From: an uncultured Acidimicrobiales bacterium
GTDB lineage: Bacteria > Actinomycetota > Acidimicrobiia > Acidimicrobiales > SZUA-35
Assembly (NCBI GenBank): GCA_937997485.1
Contig: CALKTH010000133.1
Coordinates: forward strand, 1-36,980
Reading direction: 5' to 3'
Length of the DNA: 36,980 nt
The translations under genes and the position numbers were made by a program. Below, in pieces: positions 7,943-15,853 of this stretch (positions are counted from its first letter, which is position 1; each line of letters starts with the position of its first letter). The notes below the pieces were generated by a model. It saw only the letters and a program-made list of their open reading frames with translations, was not told the DNA's origin and made no database searches.

Positions 7943-9043
7943 GTGGAACACATGACGATCGGTGCATACGCCAACGCCACCGGCCTCTCGGTCAGTGCGG
8001 TGCGCTTCTACTGCGACCGCGGGCTCCTCGAGCCCGCCGACGTTGATGAGGCGAGCGGCTATCGGTTCTTCACCCAAGCCCAGGTCGGAGACGGTCGGCT
8101 CGTGCGAGATCTCCGATTGATGGAGATGCCGCTCTCGCAGATTCGTGCCGCGCTGGAAGGTTCGCCGAGCGAGCGGGCGGAGCTCGTCCGCTCGCACATT
8201 GGCGAACTGCATGCATCTCTTCGTCGTGCTCGTTCCATTGCTCGGACCATCGAAGGTTCAGCCTCCCTTCGGGAGTCGACAACGGAAGACAGCACGATGA
8301 CAGACAACAGCACCCACTGGCCCGATGACTCCAGCACGACACGTCTCGGCGCCGACGATCTCGCCCAGGCGCTACGCCAGGTTCTGCCCGCAGCCAGCCG
8401 AGATCCCGAACGGCCAGATCTCATGGGCGTACTCGTCGAGGTTGCTACCGGCTCGCTCCGCATCGCAGCAACCGACAGTCATCGACTCGCCCTGCGAGAC
8501 CTCGTCGTCCAGCACGAAGGCGAGCCATTCCGCGTGGTGGTGCCCGCTGCCACGCTCGAAGTCTGGATTGAGCAACTTTCGGTGGAGGGCGAGGTAGAAC
8601 TCGGCATCGACACTCGCCAGCTGCGCGCCGCTCTCGTCACCGGCGCCGCTCCTGCCGAACCACTCACGGCGAGTGTGCTGCGCACCCCGTTTCCGGACTA
8701 CGAGGCCTTGCTCGTGCCGGCGGATGATGTGACGACACTCAGCGTCGACCGGGAGGCATTCGTTCACCACCTGAACCGGGCTGACTCAGTCGAACTCGTG
8801 ATGACCACGGACTCGAAGCACCTGCGGATTCAGGATGGCGATGATCTCACCGCACTTGCTGCGATTGGCCGAGGAGCGGAACACCGCTTCGGCATCTCCC
8901 GGCCGTACGCCCTGGACGCGGTCCGACACACGATCGGCCGAGAGGTGACCATCGAGATCCAGAGTCCCCTGGCACCCATCGTCTTCCGCTCCGCCGACGA
9001 CGGCACCTACACCATGCGGGTGATGCCGATCGCTCTCGACTGA
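7943..9043 (+). CDS. MerR-family HTH fused to two DNA sliding-clamp-like domains
   Basis: The start is set at the GTG at 7943 (366 aa); the alternatives are the ATG at 7952 (MTIGAYANATG, the classical MerR start) and the ATG at 7919. Residues 4-72 are a MerR winged helix: TIGAYANATGLSVSAVRFYCDRGLLEPA, then GYRFFTQAQV. A helix of about 75-108 is the dimerisation coil, and a Ser/Thr-rich linker follows to about 130. Residues 131-245 resemble beta-clamp domain 2: GVLVEV..GSLRIAATDSHRLALRDL, then VVVPAATLEVWIEQL, then TPFPDYEALLVP. Residues 246-366 resemble domain 3: LSVDREAFVHHLNRA, ending PLAPIVFRSADDGTYTMRVMPIAL. The first clamp domain is replaced by the MerR part. The role is unknown; regulation coupled to a clamp-like ligand-binding or protein-binding module is inference. 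Confidence 0.82.
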   Translation: MEHMTIGAYANATGLSVSAVRFYCDRGLLEPADVDEASGYRFFTQAQVGDGRLVRDLRLMEMPLSQIRAALEGSPSERAELVRSHIGELHASLRRARSIARTIEGSASLRESTTEDSTMTDNSTHWPDDSSTTRLGADDLAQALRQVLPAASRDPERPDLMGVLVEVATGSLRIAATDSHRLALRDLVVQHEGEPFRVVVPAATLEVWIEQLSVEGEVELGIDTRQLRAALVTGAAPAEPLTASVLRTPFPDYEALLVPADDVTTLSVDREAFVHHLNRADSVELVMTTDSKHLRIQDGDDLTALAAIGRGAEHRFGISRPYALDAVRHTIGREVTIEIQSPLAPIVFRSADDGTYTMRVMPIALD

Positions 9044-9084
9044 TACTGCCTCGTGTGCTTGCATGGACCGAGGGAGACTGACGC

Positions 9085-9768
9085 ATGATCGAGATCACGG
9101 GTTTGAAGCGCGGCACCCACGACGGTGTCCTCGTTGTCATCGATGTCTTCCGGGCGTTCACCACTGCGGCCCAAGCCTTCTCCTCCGGAGCGGCCGAGAT
9201 CCGGTGTGTCGAAGCAACGGACGAAGCGCTGGCGATGAAGAAATCTGATCCGGCGGCGGTCTTGATCGGTGAAGAACGTGGACTGGCCCCCGAAGGCTTC
9301 GAGTTCGGAAACTCTCCCATTGCGTTGGAACGGCTTGACCTCGCCGACAAGACCGTGATTCATCGAACCTCCAACGGGACTCGGGGCCTGGCGTGGATCA
9401 ACGCACCGCTCGTTCTCGCTGCATCCGCAGCGAACGCCACGGCAACGGCGAGGTGGATCCGAAACCACCATCCAGATCGGCCCGTCCGACTCGTTTCGAC
9501 TCATGACGCAGGCGAGGACGAGGTCTGCGCTCACTTCATTGCCTCGACGCTGCGCGGGGAGCGACCTTCCGCAGCAGAGATGACCCGACAGATCTCCGAG
9601 TGTGCGACCTCCGCCGTGGCTCGATGGGAACAACGCAGAGGCGACGATGGGCTCGCAAGCTTTCGAGCCGACCTCGCTCGCTGCGCCGAGGCCGATTGGT
9701 TCAACCACGCGATGGTTGGAAGCCTCGAGGGCTCCGTGATCGCGCTGAGGGCCGCCGCCGCGACCTGA
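9085..9768 (+). CDS. 2-phosphosulfolactate phosphatase family protein (ComB-like)
   Basis: The protein is 227 aa. It shows the ComB family signatures: VLVVIDVFRAFTTAAQAFSSGAAEI near the N-terminus (Asp of the VIDVFRA motif), IGEERGLAPEGFEFGNSP in the middle, and HRTSNGTRGL (the S/T-N-G-T-R phosphate-binding run). ComB hydrolyses 2-phosphosulfolactate in coenzyme M synthesis in methanogens. Bacterial homologues are widespread, and their substrate is often unproven. AGGGAG at 9071-9076 gives a good ribosome-binding site 8 bases before the ATG. It follows the MerR-clamp gene by 41 bp and may be cotranscribed. No other coenzyme M or sulfolactate gene is visible here, so the substrate is uncertain. 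Confidence 0.82.
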   Translation: MIEITGLKRGTHDGVLVVIDVFRAFTTAAQAFSSGAAEIRCVEATDEALAMKKSDPAAVLIGEERGLAPEGFEFGNSPIALERLDLADKTVIHRTSNGTRGLAWINAPLVLAASAANATATARWIRNHHPDRPVRLVSTHDAGEDEVCAHFIASTLRGERPSAAEMTRQISECATSAVARWEQRRGDDGLASFRADLARCAEADWFNHAMVGSLEGSVIALRAAAAT

Positions 9769-9811
9769 CGAAGCACCCCTGTGAACGGGCTGCACGCAGT
9801 GTTCTCGCCGT

Positions 9812-10672
9812 TCAGCGGGCAGGGAGCGGAGCGAGCACAGCAGCCGCCATCTGAGCGTTCTGGAACCGGGGCACGAAGGCGTCGAGCATGGACGCCCGAC
9901 TGGTGCGAGCAGCGAGGAACAGACGACGCTCGGCAACGGGGGCCGTGAGATGCTGCACTTCGAGACCGTTCCGATCCGGCCCGAGGGCGAACTCAGCGAT
10001 CAACGCCAGGCCCATGCCTGCTCGCACGAGGTGCAGCATGGTCTCGAAGCTGGCGCATTGGCCGACGCTGCGAGGCGCGAAGCCAGCGGAACGGTACGCC
10101 CAGTCGGACAGGTCACGGCAGGGACCATCTGGGCCCGGCAGCACCCACGGGGCCGCCGCATGATCAGCCAGATTCGACGACAGCGCCGTGCCTGCTGGGC
10201 CGACGAGCACGAGCGCCTCCCGGCTCACGCCACGCACCGTAACGCCGCTCCGTTCCTGCGGCGCGTCGATCGCTGGCTCATGCCCGAAGAGCAGGTCCAG
10301 CTCATGAGTACGCAACATCTCCAACCCGAGGTGAGGCTCGACCTCGATGATCTCGGTGACGACACCTCGATCAAGCAGCCCGGCAGCGGGCAGGCTCATG
10401 GCGCTCGCATAGAGCCCGAGACGAATCGACGATGTTTCTGGATCGGTGCGCCGGGCCACTCGTTCGGCCTCGGCGAGCGAGTCGAGGATGTGACGGCTGG
10501 CCTCCACGAGGGCCCGGCCATGGTCATTCACCCACACTCGGCCGCGGTCCCGTTCCAGAAGCGTGGTTCCCACCGACCGCTCGAGCTTGGCGATCTGTTG
10601 CGACACCGCAGGTGACGTGAGCGAGAGCGCAGCGGCCGCGGCCGCGACGGTGCCGTGATCGGCGATGGCCAC
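9812..10672 (-). CDS. LysR-family regulator, N-terminus apparently frameshifted
   Basis: The readable frame begins at the GTG at 10672 with AIADHGTVAAAAAALSLTSPAVSQQIAKLERSVGTTLLER, a LysR winged helix that lacks its first helix. The codons just upstream read SRRLAAL, exactly what the family expects, until a stop at 10694-10696. An ATG at 10701 in another frame encodes MLDP. One extra C in the CCC run (10690-10692 on the plus strand as GGG) would join them into MLDPRRLAALVAIADHG, the usual actinobacterial LysR start. The effector domain (about residues 85-280) is intact (VTEIIEVEPHLGLEMLRTHELDLLFGHEP). It diverges from the DUF3291 gene, which may be its target. Confidence 0.85.
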   Translation of the reverse strand: MAIADHGTVAAAAAALSLTSPAVSQQIAKLERSVGTTLLERDRGRVWVNDHGRALVEASRHILDSLAEAERVARRTDPETSSIRLGLYASAMSLPAAGLLDRGVVTEIIEVEPHLGLEMLRTHELDLLFGHEPAIDAPQERSGVTVRGVSREALVLVGPAGTALSSNLADHAAAPWVLPGPDGPCRDLSDWAYRSAGFAPRSVGQCASFETMLHLVRAGMGLALIAEFALGPDRNGLEVQHLTAPVAERRLFLAARTSRASMLDAFVPRFQNAQMAAAVLAPLPAR

Positions 10673-10773
10673 GAGCGCTGCGAGTCGTCGGGATCAAGCA
10701 TTCACGAAACGTTATCGCTTCATGCACGACTCGTTCCTTCCTCTTTCGGGACGGCGGAGGCACACTGGGGTCC

Positions 10774-11247
10774 ATGACCGAACAGACGTGGCACCTCGCC
10801 CAGATCAACATCGGCTGTCTCCAACATCCAGTCGACGATCCACGAGTTGCGGAGTTCATGGACAACCTGGATCCCATCAACGCGCTGGCTGAGCGTTCCC
10901 CTGGATTCGTTTGGCGGTTGAAGGACGAGAGCGGCAACGCCACCGGGATCCGGGCGTTCGAAGATGAGACGATCTTGCCGAACCTGACCGTCTGGGACTC
11001 GATCGAAAGCCTGAAGAACTACGTGTTCAGGACCGATCACGCCTCGTTCCTACGACGGCGGGGTGAGTGGTTCAAGAAGATGGACGATCTGCCCGTGCTC
11101 ACGATGTGGTGGATCCCGGCTGGGCACGAGCCAACGCTCGCCGAGGCCAAGGAGCGGATCGATTCTCTGGCTGAGCATGGGCCGACGGCGGAAGCCTTCA
11201 CCTTCCACCCGCTGTTCGATCCACCCACGGGTCGATCCGCCAGCTAG
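10774..11247 (+). CDS. DUF3291 domain protein
   Basis: This 157-aa soluble protein has the DUF3291 layout: HLAQINIGCLQHPVDDPRVAEFMDNLDPINALAERSPGFVWRL near the start, LTVWDSIESLKNYVFRTDHASFLRRRGEWF in the middle, and VLTMWWIPAGHEPTLAEAKERIDSL at the end. The family belongs to the dimeric alpha-beta-barrel superfamily with antibiotic monooxygenase-like folds. Members are often near regulators, and their reactions are mostly unknown. It is divergent from the LysR gene with about 70 bp between starts, consistent with LysR control. Confidence 0.85.
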   Translation: MTEQTWHLAQINIGCLQHPVDDPRVAEFMDNLDPINALAERSPGFVWRLKDESGNATGIRAFEDETILPNLTVWDSIESLKNYVFRTDHASFLRRRGEWFKKMDDLPVLTMWWIPAGHEPTLAEAKERIDSLAEHGPTAEAFTFHPLFDPPTGRSAS

Positions 11248-11394
11248 CCGAGGACGCCCGGCCCTCGCTCCGGCGGGTCGAGGTCGGCGTCTTGTGAAGA
11301 CCACTCGACGCAACGCCAACCTCGCCACCTGTTCACGAGCGCCAAGAGGCGGAGAGCGTCAAGACCGGCCCAACTTGTGCCGATAGCTCTCGGA
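11248..11394. other. Intergenic stretch with a weak hairpin
   Basis: No gene is recognised. An imperfect stem lies at 11277-11309: GTCGAG pairs with CTCGAC outside, and GTCTT with AAGAC around a GTG loop inside. It sits 30 bp after the DUF3291 stop and lacks a T-run, so it is at best a weak terminator-like element. Confidence 0.3.
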
Positions 11395-11814
11395 ATGAAG
11401 GTCTCTTCGCTCCGACCCTTCGCTGCACTCCTGACAGCGATCGAAGGCGCGCTCGTTCTGGTGATCGGGCTCGGCTTCGTTGTCGACGGCCTGTTCTTGG
11501 AGCGCTTCGGCGAAGTTGAGATGACCGAGCGAGTTGATCTGGCTCTCGCTCTGATCGGCGTGATGACCGGCCTCGTCCTCCTCCGTGGCGCCCGGATCCT
11601 GTCTCGCCCAAACGCGACACTGTCGACCGCTCGCCGCATCCTTCTCTTTGTGGTTGCTGCCTTCCAGGCCTTTGTTGCCCTGCCGTTGCTGTGGTTCACC
11701 TTCAGTGATCCGGTCGATCCGCAGAGCAACATCGTGATCACGGTGGTTTGTCTGCTCTTGCTCACCGCCGGTGTGGGCATCTCTCCTTTGGTCAGGTGGG
11801 GTGCCCGGCCCTAA
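11395..11814 (+). CDS. Small membrane protein, unknown function
   Basis: The protein is about 139 aa from the ATG at 11395 (a GTG at 11377 would add six residues). It has four hydrophobic helices: LRPFAALLTAIEGALVLVIGLGFVV, ALALIGVMTGLVLLRGARIL, ARRILLFVVAAFQAFVALPLLWF and NIVITVVCLLLLTAGVGI. Short charged loops separate them. No catalytic motif is visible. The architecture is that of the many small four-helix integral membrane proteins in Actinobacteria. It ends 3 bp before the malyl-CoA lyase gene, so the two may share a transcript, although a functional link is not evident. Confidence 0.65.
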   Translation: MKVSSLRPFAALLTAIEGALVLVIGLGFVVDGLFLERFGEVEMTERVDLALALIGVMTGLVLLRGARILSRPNATLSTARRILLFVVAAFQAFVALPLLWFTFSDPVDPQSNIVITVVCLLLLTAGVGISPLVRWGARP

Positions 11815-11817
11815 CCT

Positions 11818-12876
11818 GTGCCGGTGCGTAGCGCCAAAGACTTCTTCAAACCCCTGAACGTCGGAGCCCCCGAGCCCGTGCGGGAGATCCCCTTCCGCCC
11901 GTCTCGGATGATCCACTTCTTCCCGCCATCGAACGAGAAGATGGTGGCGAAGGTCCCCGACATCGCCCCGAAGGTCGACATTCTCCTCGGCAACCTGGAA
12001 GACGGCGTTCCGGCCACCGACAAGGACGCAGCTCGGGCCGGCCTGGTGCAGGTTGGCAAGACCGTGGATATGGGCGACACCCAGCTGTGGACTCGGGTGA
12101 ACAGCCTGGACTCGCCCTGGTTCCTCGACGACATCTACACCCTCGTCACCGAGATCGGCGACAAGCTCGATGTCATCATGATCCCGAAGGTGGAGGGCCC
12201 TGAAGACATCCACTTCGTTGATCGTCTCCTTGCTCAGCTCGAAGCGAAGGCAGGGCTCGACCAGCCGATTCTCGTGCATGCCATCCTCGAAACGGCACGA
12301 GGCGTGGCCAACGTGGAAGAGATCTGCGGCGCCTCGCCTCGCATGCAGGGTCTTTCGCTCGGCCCAGCCGATCTCGCCGCCAACCGGCGGATGAAGACCA
12401 CTCGCGTGGGCGGCGGTCATCCTGACTACTTGGTTCGCAATGATCCGGCTGAGGGAGCGGAGATCGACTCCCAGCGAAGCACGTACCAGCAGGACCTGTG
12501 GCACTACACGATCGCTCGCATGGTCGACGCCTGTGTGATGCACGGCATCCTCCCGTTCTACGGCCCCTTCGGCGACATCAAAGACACGGTCGCCTGCGAA
12601 GATCAGTTCCGCAATGCGTACTTGCTCGGCTGCGTTGGCGCCTGGTCGCTCCACCCCGTGCAGATCGATATCGCCAAAAAGGTCTTCAGCCCTGACCCTG
12701 CGGCAGTGGCTCAGGCCCAGCGTGTGATCGAAGCCATGGGCGACGGCACCGGCGCCATCATGCTCGACGGAAAGATGGAAGACGACGCCTCGGTCAAGCA
12801 GTGCCGCGTGGTTGTTGAACTCGCTCAGCAGTTGGCCGCTCGTGATCCCGAGCTCGCTGCCTCCTACGGATTCTGA
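11818..12876 (+). CDS. mcl: Malyl-CoA / beta-methylmalyl-CoA lyase (Chloroflexus-type Mcl)
   Basis: This 352-aa member of the HpcH/HpaI (CitE-like) TIM-barrel family reversibly cleaves malyl-CoA to acetyl-CoA and glyoxylate. The sequence follows the Chloroflexus aurantiacus Mcl as I recall it: [15 protein letters not shown] at the N-terminus, [95 protein letters not shown] and [10 protein letters not shown]. These include the arginine (LWTRVN) and the Glu and Asp (ILETARG, LGPADLA) that bind Mg and substrate. The start is the GTG at 11818; a GTG at 11824 is also in frame. It is followed after 9 bp by a CitE-like paralogue. In Chloroflexus this enzyme serves the 3-hydroxypropionate bicycle; here assimilation or glyoxylate handling is inferred. 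Confidence 0.85.
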   Translation: MPVRSAKDFFKPLNVGAPEPVREIPFRPSRMIHFFPPSNEKMVAKVPDIAPKVDILLGNLEDGVPATDKDAARAGLVQVGKTVDMGDTQLWTRVNSLDSPWFLDDIYTLVTEIGDKLDVIMIPKVEGPEDIHFVDRLLAQLEAKAGLDQPILVHAILETARGVANVEEICGASPRMQGLSLGPADLAANRRMKTTRVGGGHPDYLVRNDPAEGAEIDSQRSTYQQDLWHYTIARMVDACVMHGILPFYGPFGDIKDTVACEDQFRNAYLLGCVGAWSLHPVQIDIAKKVFSPDPAAVAQAQRVIEAMGDGTGAIMLDGKMEDDASVKQCRVVVELAQQLAARDPELAASYGF

Positions 12877-12885
12877 GGTTCTGAG

Positions 12886-13734
12886 ATGACCACCCTGACT
12901 CGCCGTCGATCCGTGCTCTACATGCCCGCCGCAAACGAGCGGGCACTCGAGAAGGCAAAGTCCATCCCTGCCGATGCCATCATCTTCGATCTCGAGGATG
13001 CCGTGGCGCCCGACGCCAAAGAGGAAGCTCGGGGCAAGGCCGTCGCTGCTGCCAGCTCAGGCGACTACGGAGACCGAGAGCTCACCATCCGTTGCAATGG
13101 CCTCGACACGCCGTGGGGCGCCGACGACATTGCGGCAGCAGCCACATCGGGCGCCAGCGCCATCGTGATTCCCAAAGTTGGTTCCACTGCAGAGCTGGAT
13201 CAAATCAGCTCGGCTCTTGACGCCGCGGGCGCACCGGCGGACATGACCATCTGGGCCATGATCGAGACGCCCTCAGCGATTCTCGATTGCCGGGCGATCG
13301 CTGCGCACCCAAGGGTGAGCGTGCTGGTGATGGGCACCAACGATCTTTACCGAGAGCTGAACGCCACGATGGTGGCGAGCCGGCACCCGGTTCTCCCCCA
13401 TCTCGCCACCGCTCTGTTGGCCGCTCGAGAGGCCGGCAAGGTCATCGTCGACGGTGTCTACAACGATGTCCGGGACCCGGACGGCTTCGTTCTTGAGGCG
13501 AAGCAGGGCTTCGAAATGGGCTTCGACGGCAAGACCCTGGTGCACCCCTCGCAGGTCGAGCCCACCAACGAGATCTGGTCGCCTTCAGCTGAAGAGGTGG
13601 AGCATGCCAAGGCCGTGATCGCTGCGTTCGAAGAGGCTCAGGCGGCGGGCAAGGGCGTGGTCACTCTCGACGGCAAGATGATCGAGAACCTGCACGTGGC
13701 CATGGCGCAACGAGTGCTCGCTTCCGCTGACTGA
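12886..13734 (+). CDS. CitE-like CoA ester lyase / (3S)-malyl-CoA thioesterase candidate
   Basis: This 282-aa second HpcH/HpaI-family protein is of the shorter CitE/Mcl2 type: RRSVLYMPAANERALEKAKSIPADAIIFDLEDAVAPDAKEEAR, TIRCNGLDTPWG, IVIPKVGS, IWAMIETPSAILDCRAIA, VLVMGTNDLYREL and GFDGKTLVHPSQVEPTNEIW. The Mg-binding Glu and Asp are present. In Rhodobacter sphaeroides the shorter paralogue Mcl2 hydrolyses (3S)-malyl-CoA to malate, after Mcl1 makes it. The tandem arrangement here suggests the same division of labour, but a citramalyl- or citryl-CoA substrate cannot be excluded. The gene starts 9 bp after mcl, and its stop is inside a 14-bp tandem duplication. Confidence 0.82.
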   Translation: MTTLTRRRSVLYMPAANERALEKAKSIPADAIIFDLEDAVAPDAKEEARGKAVAAASSGDYGDRELTIRCNGLDTPWGADDIAAAATSGASAIVIPKVGSTAELDQISSALDAAGAPADMTIWAMIETPSAILDCRAIAAHPRVSVLVMGTNDLYRELNATMVASRHPVLPHLATALLAAREAGKVIVDGVYNDVRDPDGFVLEAKQGFEMGFDGKTLVHPSQVEPTNEIWSPSAEEVEHAKAVIAAFEEAQAAGKGVVTLDGKMIENLHVAMAQRVLASAD

Positions 13735-13750
13735 GCCTCGCTGACTGAGC
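13725..13750. repeat. Tandem repeat with 14-bp period across a stop codon
   Basis: CGCTGACTGAGC occurs at 13725-13736 and 13739-13750. The first copy contains the stop codon of the CitE-like gene (TGA at 13732-13734). The flank TGAGCAGCGAG is shared with the duplication at 21015-21042. Confidence 0.8.
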
Positions 13751-13776
13751 AGCGAGAGGCGGGCTAGCGTTCGTGC

Positions 13777-14442
13777 ATGCTTCCCGCCAAGGTCACACCT
13801 GCTGAGTTCGCTGCGCTCCCCGAGATGCGGGACTGGCGCTTCAGCCTGAACATGGTTCGCTCGGAGTTTCAGGCGGACACCTTCTCCAAGGGCGCAGAGT
13901 TCGCAGCGTTCGTGGCCGCCCTTGCCGACGAGCAGAATCATCATCCGGACATCAACCTGCGTTACCCAGGCCGAGTCCGTATCTCGATGTCCACGCACGA
14001 CACGGGAAGCCTGAGCGAAGCCGACGTTCGGCTGGCGGGCGCCGTCTCCGCTCGTGCCGCGGAACTCGGCTATCCCGCTGTTCCACTGTCCACCCAGGGG
14101 ATCGAGTTTGCCATCGATACGGCCGACCTGGATGCCATCCGGCCGTTCTGGGCCGCCGTGCTCGACTACCGCCTCGAACACGACGACGCCGTTGCCGACC
14201 CACGAGGTGAGGGCCCACCTCTGTGGTTCCAGACCATCGACGAAGGCGAGACGCTGCGGAGCGACCGCAACCGATTCCATCTCGATGTCTCGGTCCCCCA
14301 CGATGTGGCCAAAGAGCGAGTTGCGGCCGCGCTGGCCGCCGGCGGCACCCTCGTCTCCGATGAACGGGCCCGAGCGTTCTGGGTCCTGGCCGATGCCGAG
14401 GGCAACGAGGCCTGCGTCTGCACCTGGCAAGACCGCCACTGA
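13777..14442 (+). CDS. Pterin-4a-carbinolamine dehydratase fused to glyoxalase-like domain
   Basis: This 221-aa two-domain protein begins with a 4a-hydroxytetrahydrobiopterin dehydratase module (residues 1-100). Its signature is ADEQNHHPDINLRYPGRVRISMSTHD, with the active-site histidine pair and HPD, followed by GSLSEADVRLAGAVSARAAELG. Residues 105-221 are a VOC/glyoxalase-like domain: IEFAIDTADLDAIRPFWAAVLDYRLE, PLWFQTIDEG, NRFHLDVSVP and FWVLADAEGNEACVCTW. The pairing recurs in Actinobacteria as far as I recall. Whether the VOC half is catalytic or structural is unknown. No aromatic amino-acid hydroxylase is nearby, so a pterin-recycling partner is not identified. Confidence 0.85.
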   Translation: MLPAKVTPAEFAALPEMRDWRFSLNMVRSEFQADTFSKGAEFAAFVAALADEQNHHPDINLRYPGRVRISMSTHDTGSLSEADVRLAGAVSARAAELGYPAVPLSTQGIEFAIDTADLDAIRPFWAAVLDYRLEHDDAVADPRGEGPPLWFQTIDEGETLRSDRNRFHLDVSVPHDVAKERVAAALAAGGTLVSDERARAFWVLADAEGNEACVCTWQDRH

Positions 14443-14560
14443 CCCACTTCCTCACACCCCACCACTCCTCGTGGCACCACGCGCGTTTTGGGGCTGGCGT
14501 TGGCCTTTGGGGCGGCATTGCTGACGGCTGCGGGGAGAGGGGTCGCACTACGGTGAGCCG

Positions 14561-15736
14561 ATGGTCCGCAGCACCGTCTTCGTCATCGTCTTGCTTCTGG
14601 CCGCGTCGTGCACGAGTTCGGCGACGACGATCGAGCAGGCCTCGGAGGAGCCCGAGGTTGAACAGGTGGAGCAGTCGGTCACGACCGAGCCAGCAGTTGA
14701 AGGCTCAGACGATGACGACACGACGATTCCACCGACAACGTCGGTCGATGGCGGCGACACACAGCCACCGGAAGATGCTGGAGAGCTCGAGCCGACGGGT
14801 GAATCCGCGGTGGCGTACTTCGACCCCGCGACGGGAACGGTCAGCCTCCCTGAAGGTCGTCAATGTGCCGTCGCTGGAGCCTTGCACGGCGTCGATGTCT
14901 ACTGGGCCAAGCTTCCGCCCAACGCCAGCGTCGCCGTCATCGCCGACGGCCAGATCCTGGTCGAGGACTTCGCCGGTCCCGAAGGCGTCTTCCTCGCCGC
15001 AGGGGTCTTTGACCCTCGAGAGTTCGAGCTGCGGGTCACGACGGAGGATGGCGAGGGGATCGTTGCGTGCGGTACCTCGCAGCCACTCACTGAGCTGCCG
15101 GCGTTCGAGTGCTTCGTCGAGCTTCGTGACGGGTTGCCCTGGATCGGAACCACTGAGCCAGTGCTCCCCACCACTTTCTTCCGGGATGGTGAGTCGTTCG
15201 ACTCGTCCTCACCGCTCGACCGGGTCGACTTTGCGGCAGAACCGGGAGCCACCTATGAGTACTCCGCTCGAGCCGAGGATCCGACCGGTCGATTCCCGGC
15301 TCGTGAGGTGTCCTGTGGCAGCGTGACCATCCCGGAGGTGGCAGGCCGAGACGGCAGAATCCGGCAGGCGAAAAACCTCTTCGACGCCGCTGCCCTCGGG
15401 GCGCACGGTTATCTGACTCTGACCACCACCGACGGCCAGCCTCAGGACTACTACCTCTCGTACCAAGGTGATGGCTCACAGGGCTCGTTCGGCCTGACAT
15501 TCACGCCGCTTCAGCCCGATCTCGTCGGACCGTACGCGGCACACGATGTGGTCCTCGCCGCCTTGGAGAACGGGTCGGACGTGACCTATGAGATCGATCC
15601 GACGTTCGGCATCCTCACGGCTTGGACGATCGACGGCGTCGGCGAGACCATCACCTGCTTCGAGCTTGACACCGCCCCACCCGAGCTTCGCCAGGGCCCC
15701 GGCTGCAATCCCAGCGTCGACCTGATCGGCCGCTAA
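14561..15736 (+). CDS. Putative secreted lipoprotein, unknown function
   Basis: This 391-aa protein has a short hydrophobic signal (residues 5-16) ending in a lipobox, LAASC17, so lipid attachment at Cys17 is predicted. Residues 18-85 are a disordered Glu/Thr/Asp-rich spacer typical of actinobacterial lipoproteins. The rest is beta-rich with many acidic residues. Cysteine pairs (for example CAVAG, VACGTS, FECFVEL, VSCGSV, ITCFEL and PGCNPS) probably form disulfides. I recognise no enzyme motif. The gene ends just before a perfect 19-bp hairpin. Confidence 0.7.
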   Translation: MVRSTVFVIVLLLAASCTSSATTIEQASEEPEVEQVEQSVTTEPAVEGSDDDDTTIPPTTSVDGGDTQPPEDAGELEPTGESAVAYFDPATGTVSLPEGRQCAVAGALHGVDVYWAKLPPNASVAVIADGQILVEDFAGPEGVFLAAGVFDPREFELRVTTEDGEGIVACGTSQPLTELPAFECFVELRDGLPWIGTTEPVLPTTFFRDGESFDSSSPLDRVDFAAEPGATYEYSARAEDPTGRFPAREVSCGSVTIPEVAGRDGRIRQAKNLFDAAALGAHGYLTLTTTDGQPQDYYLSYQGDGSQGSFGLTFTPLQPDLVGPYAAHDVVLAALENGSDVTYEIDPTFGILTAWTIDGVGETITCFELDTAPPELRQGPGCNPSVDLIGR

Positions 15737-15743
15737 ACGCCGC

Positions 15744-15787
15744 GTGGCACCGTTACTTGTCGCCAGAGCGACAAGTAACGGTGCCAC
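15744..15787. repeat. Perfect 19-bp inverted repeat between convergent genes
   Basis: Arms 15744-15762 and 15769-15787 are perfectly complementary around a 6-base loop (CCAGAG). The arm begins GTGGCACCGTTACTTG. It lies 7 bp after the lipoprotein stop and 67 bp before the malic enzyme end, so it can act as a bidirectional transcription barrier. There is no T-run on either side. The length and perfection exceed a usual intrinsic terminator, and it could be a copy of a dispersed palindromic repeat. Confidence 0.75.
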
Positions 15788-15853
15788 AAGGGCGAATGAA
15801 CGGGGCGAGTGATGAGCGTGGGCGAAACCGAGCTGCGGGCGGCAGGTGCTGGG

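Noticed and set aside
11359..12654. 431-aa open frame antisense to the malyl-CoA lyase and small membrane protein
   Set aside because: It spans two real genes on the other strand and shows no motif.
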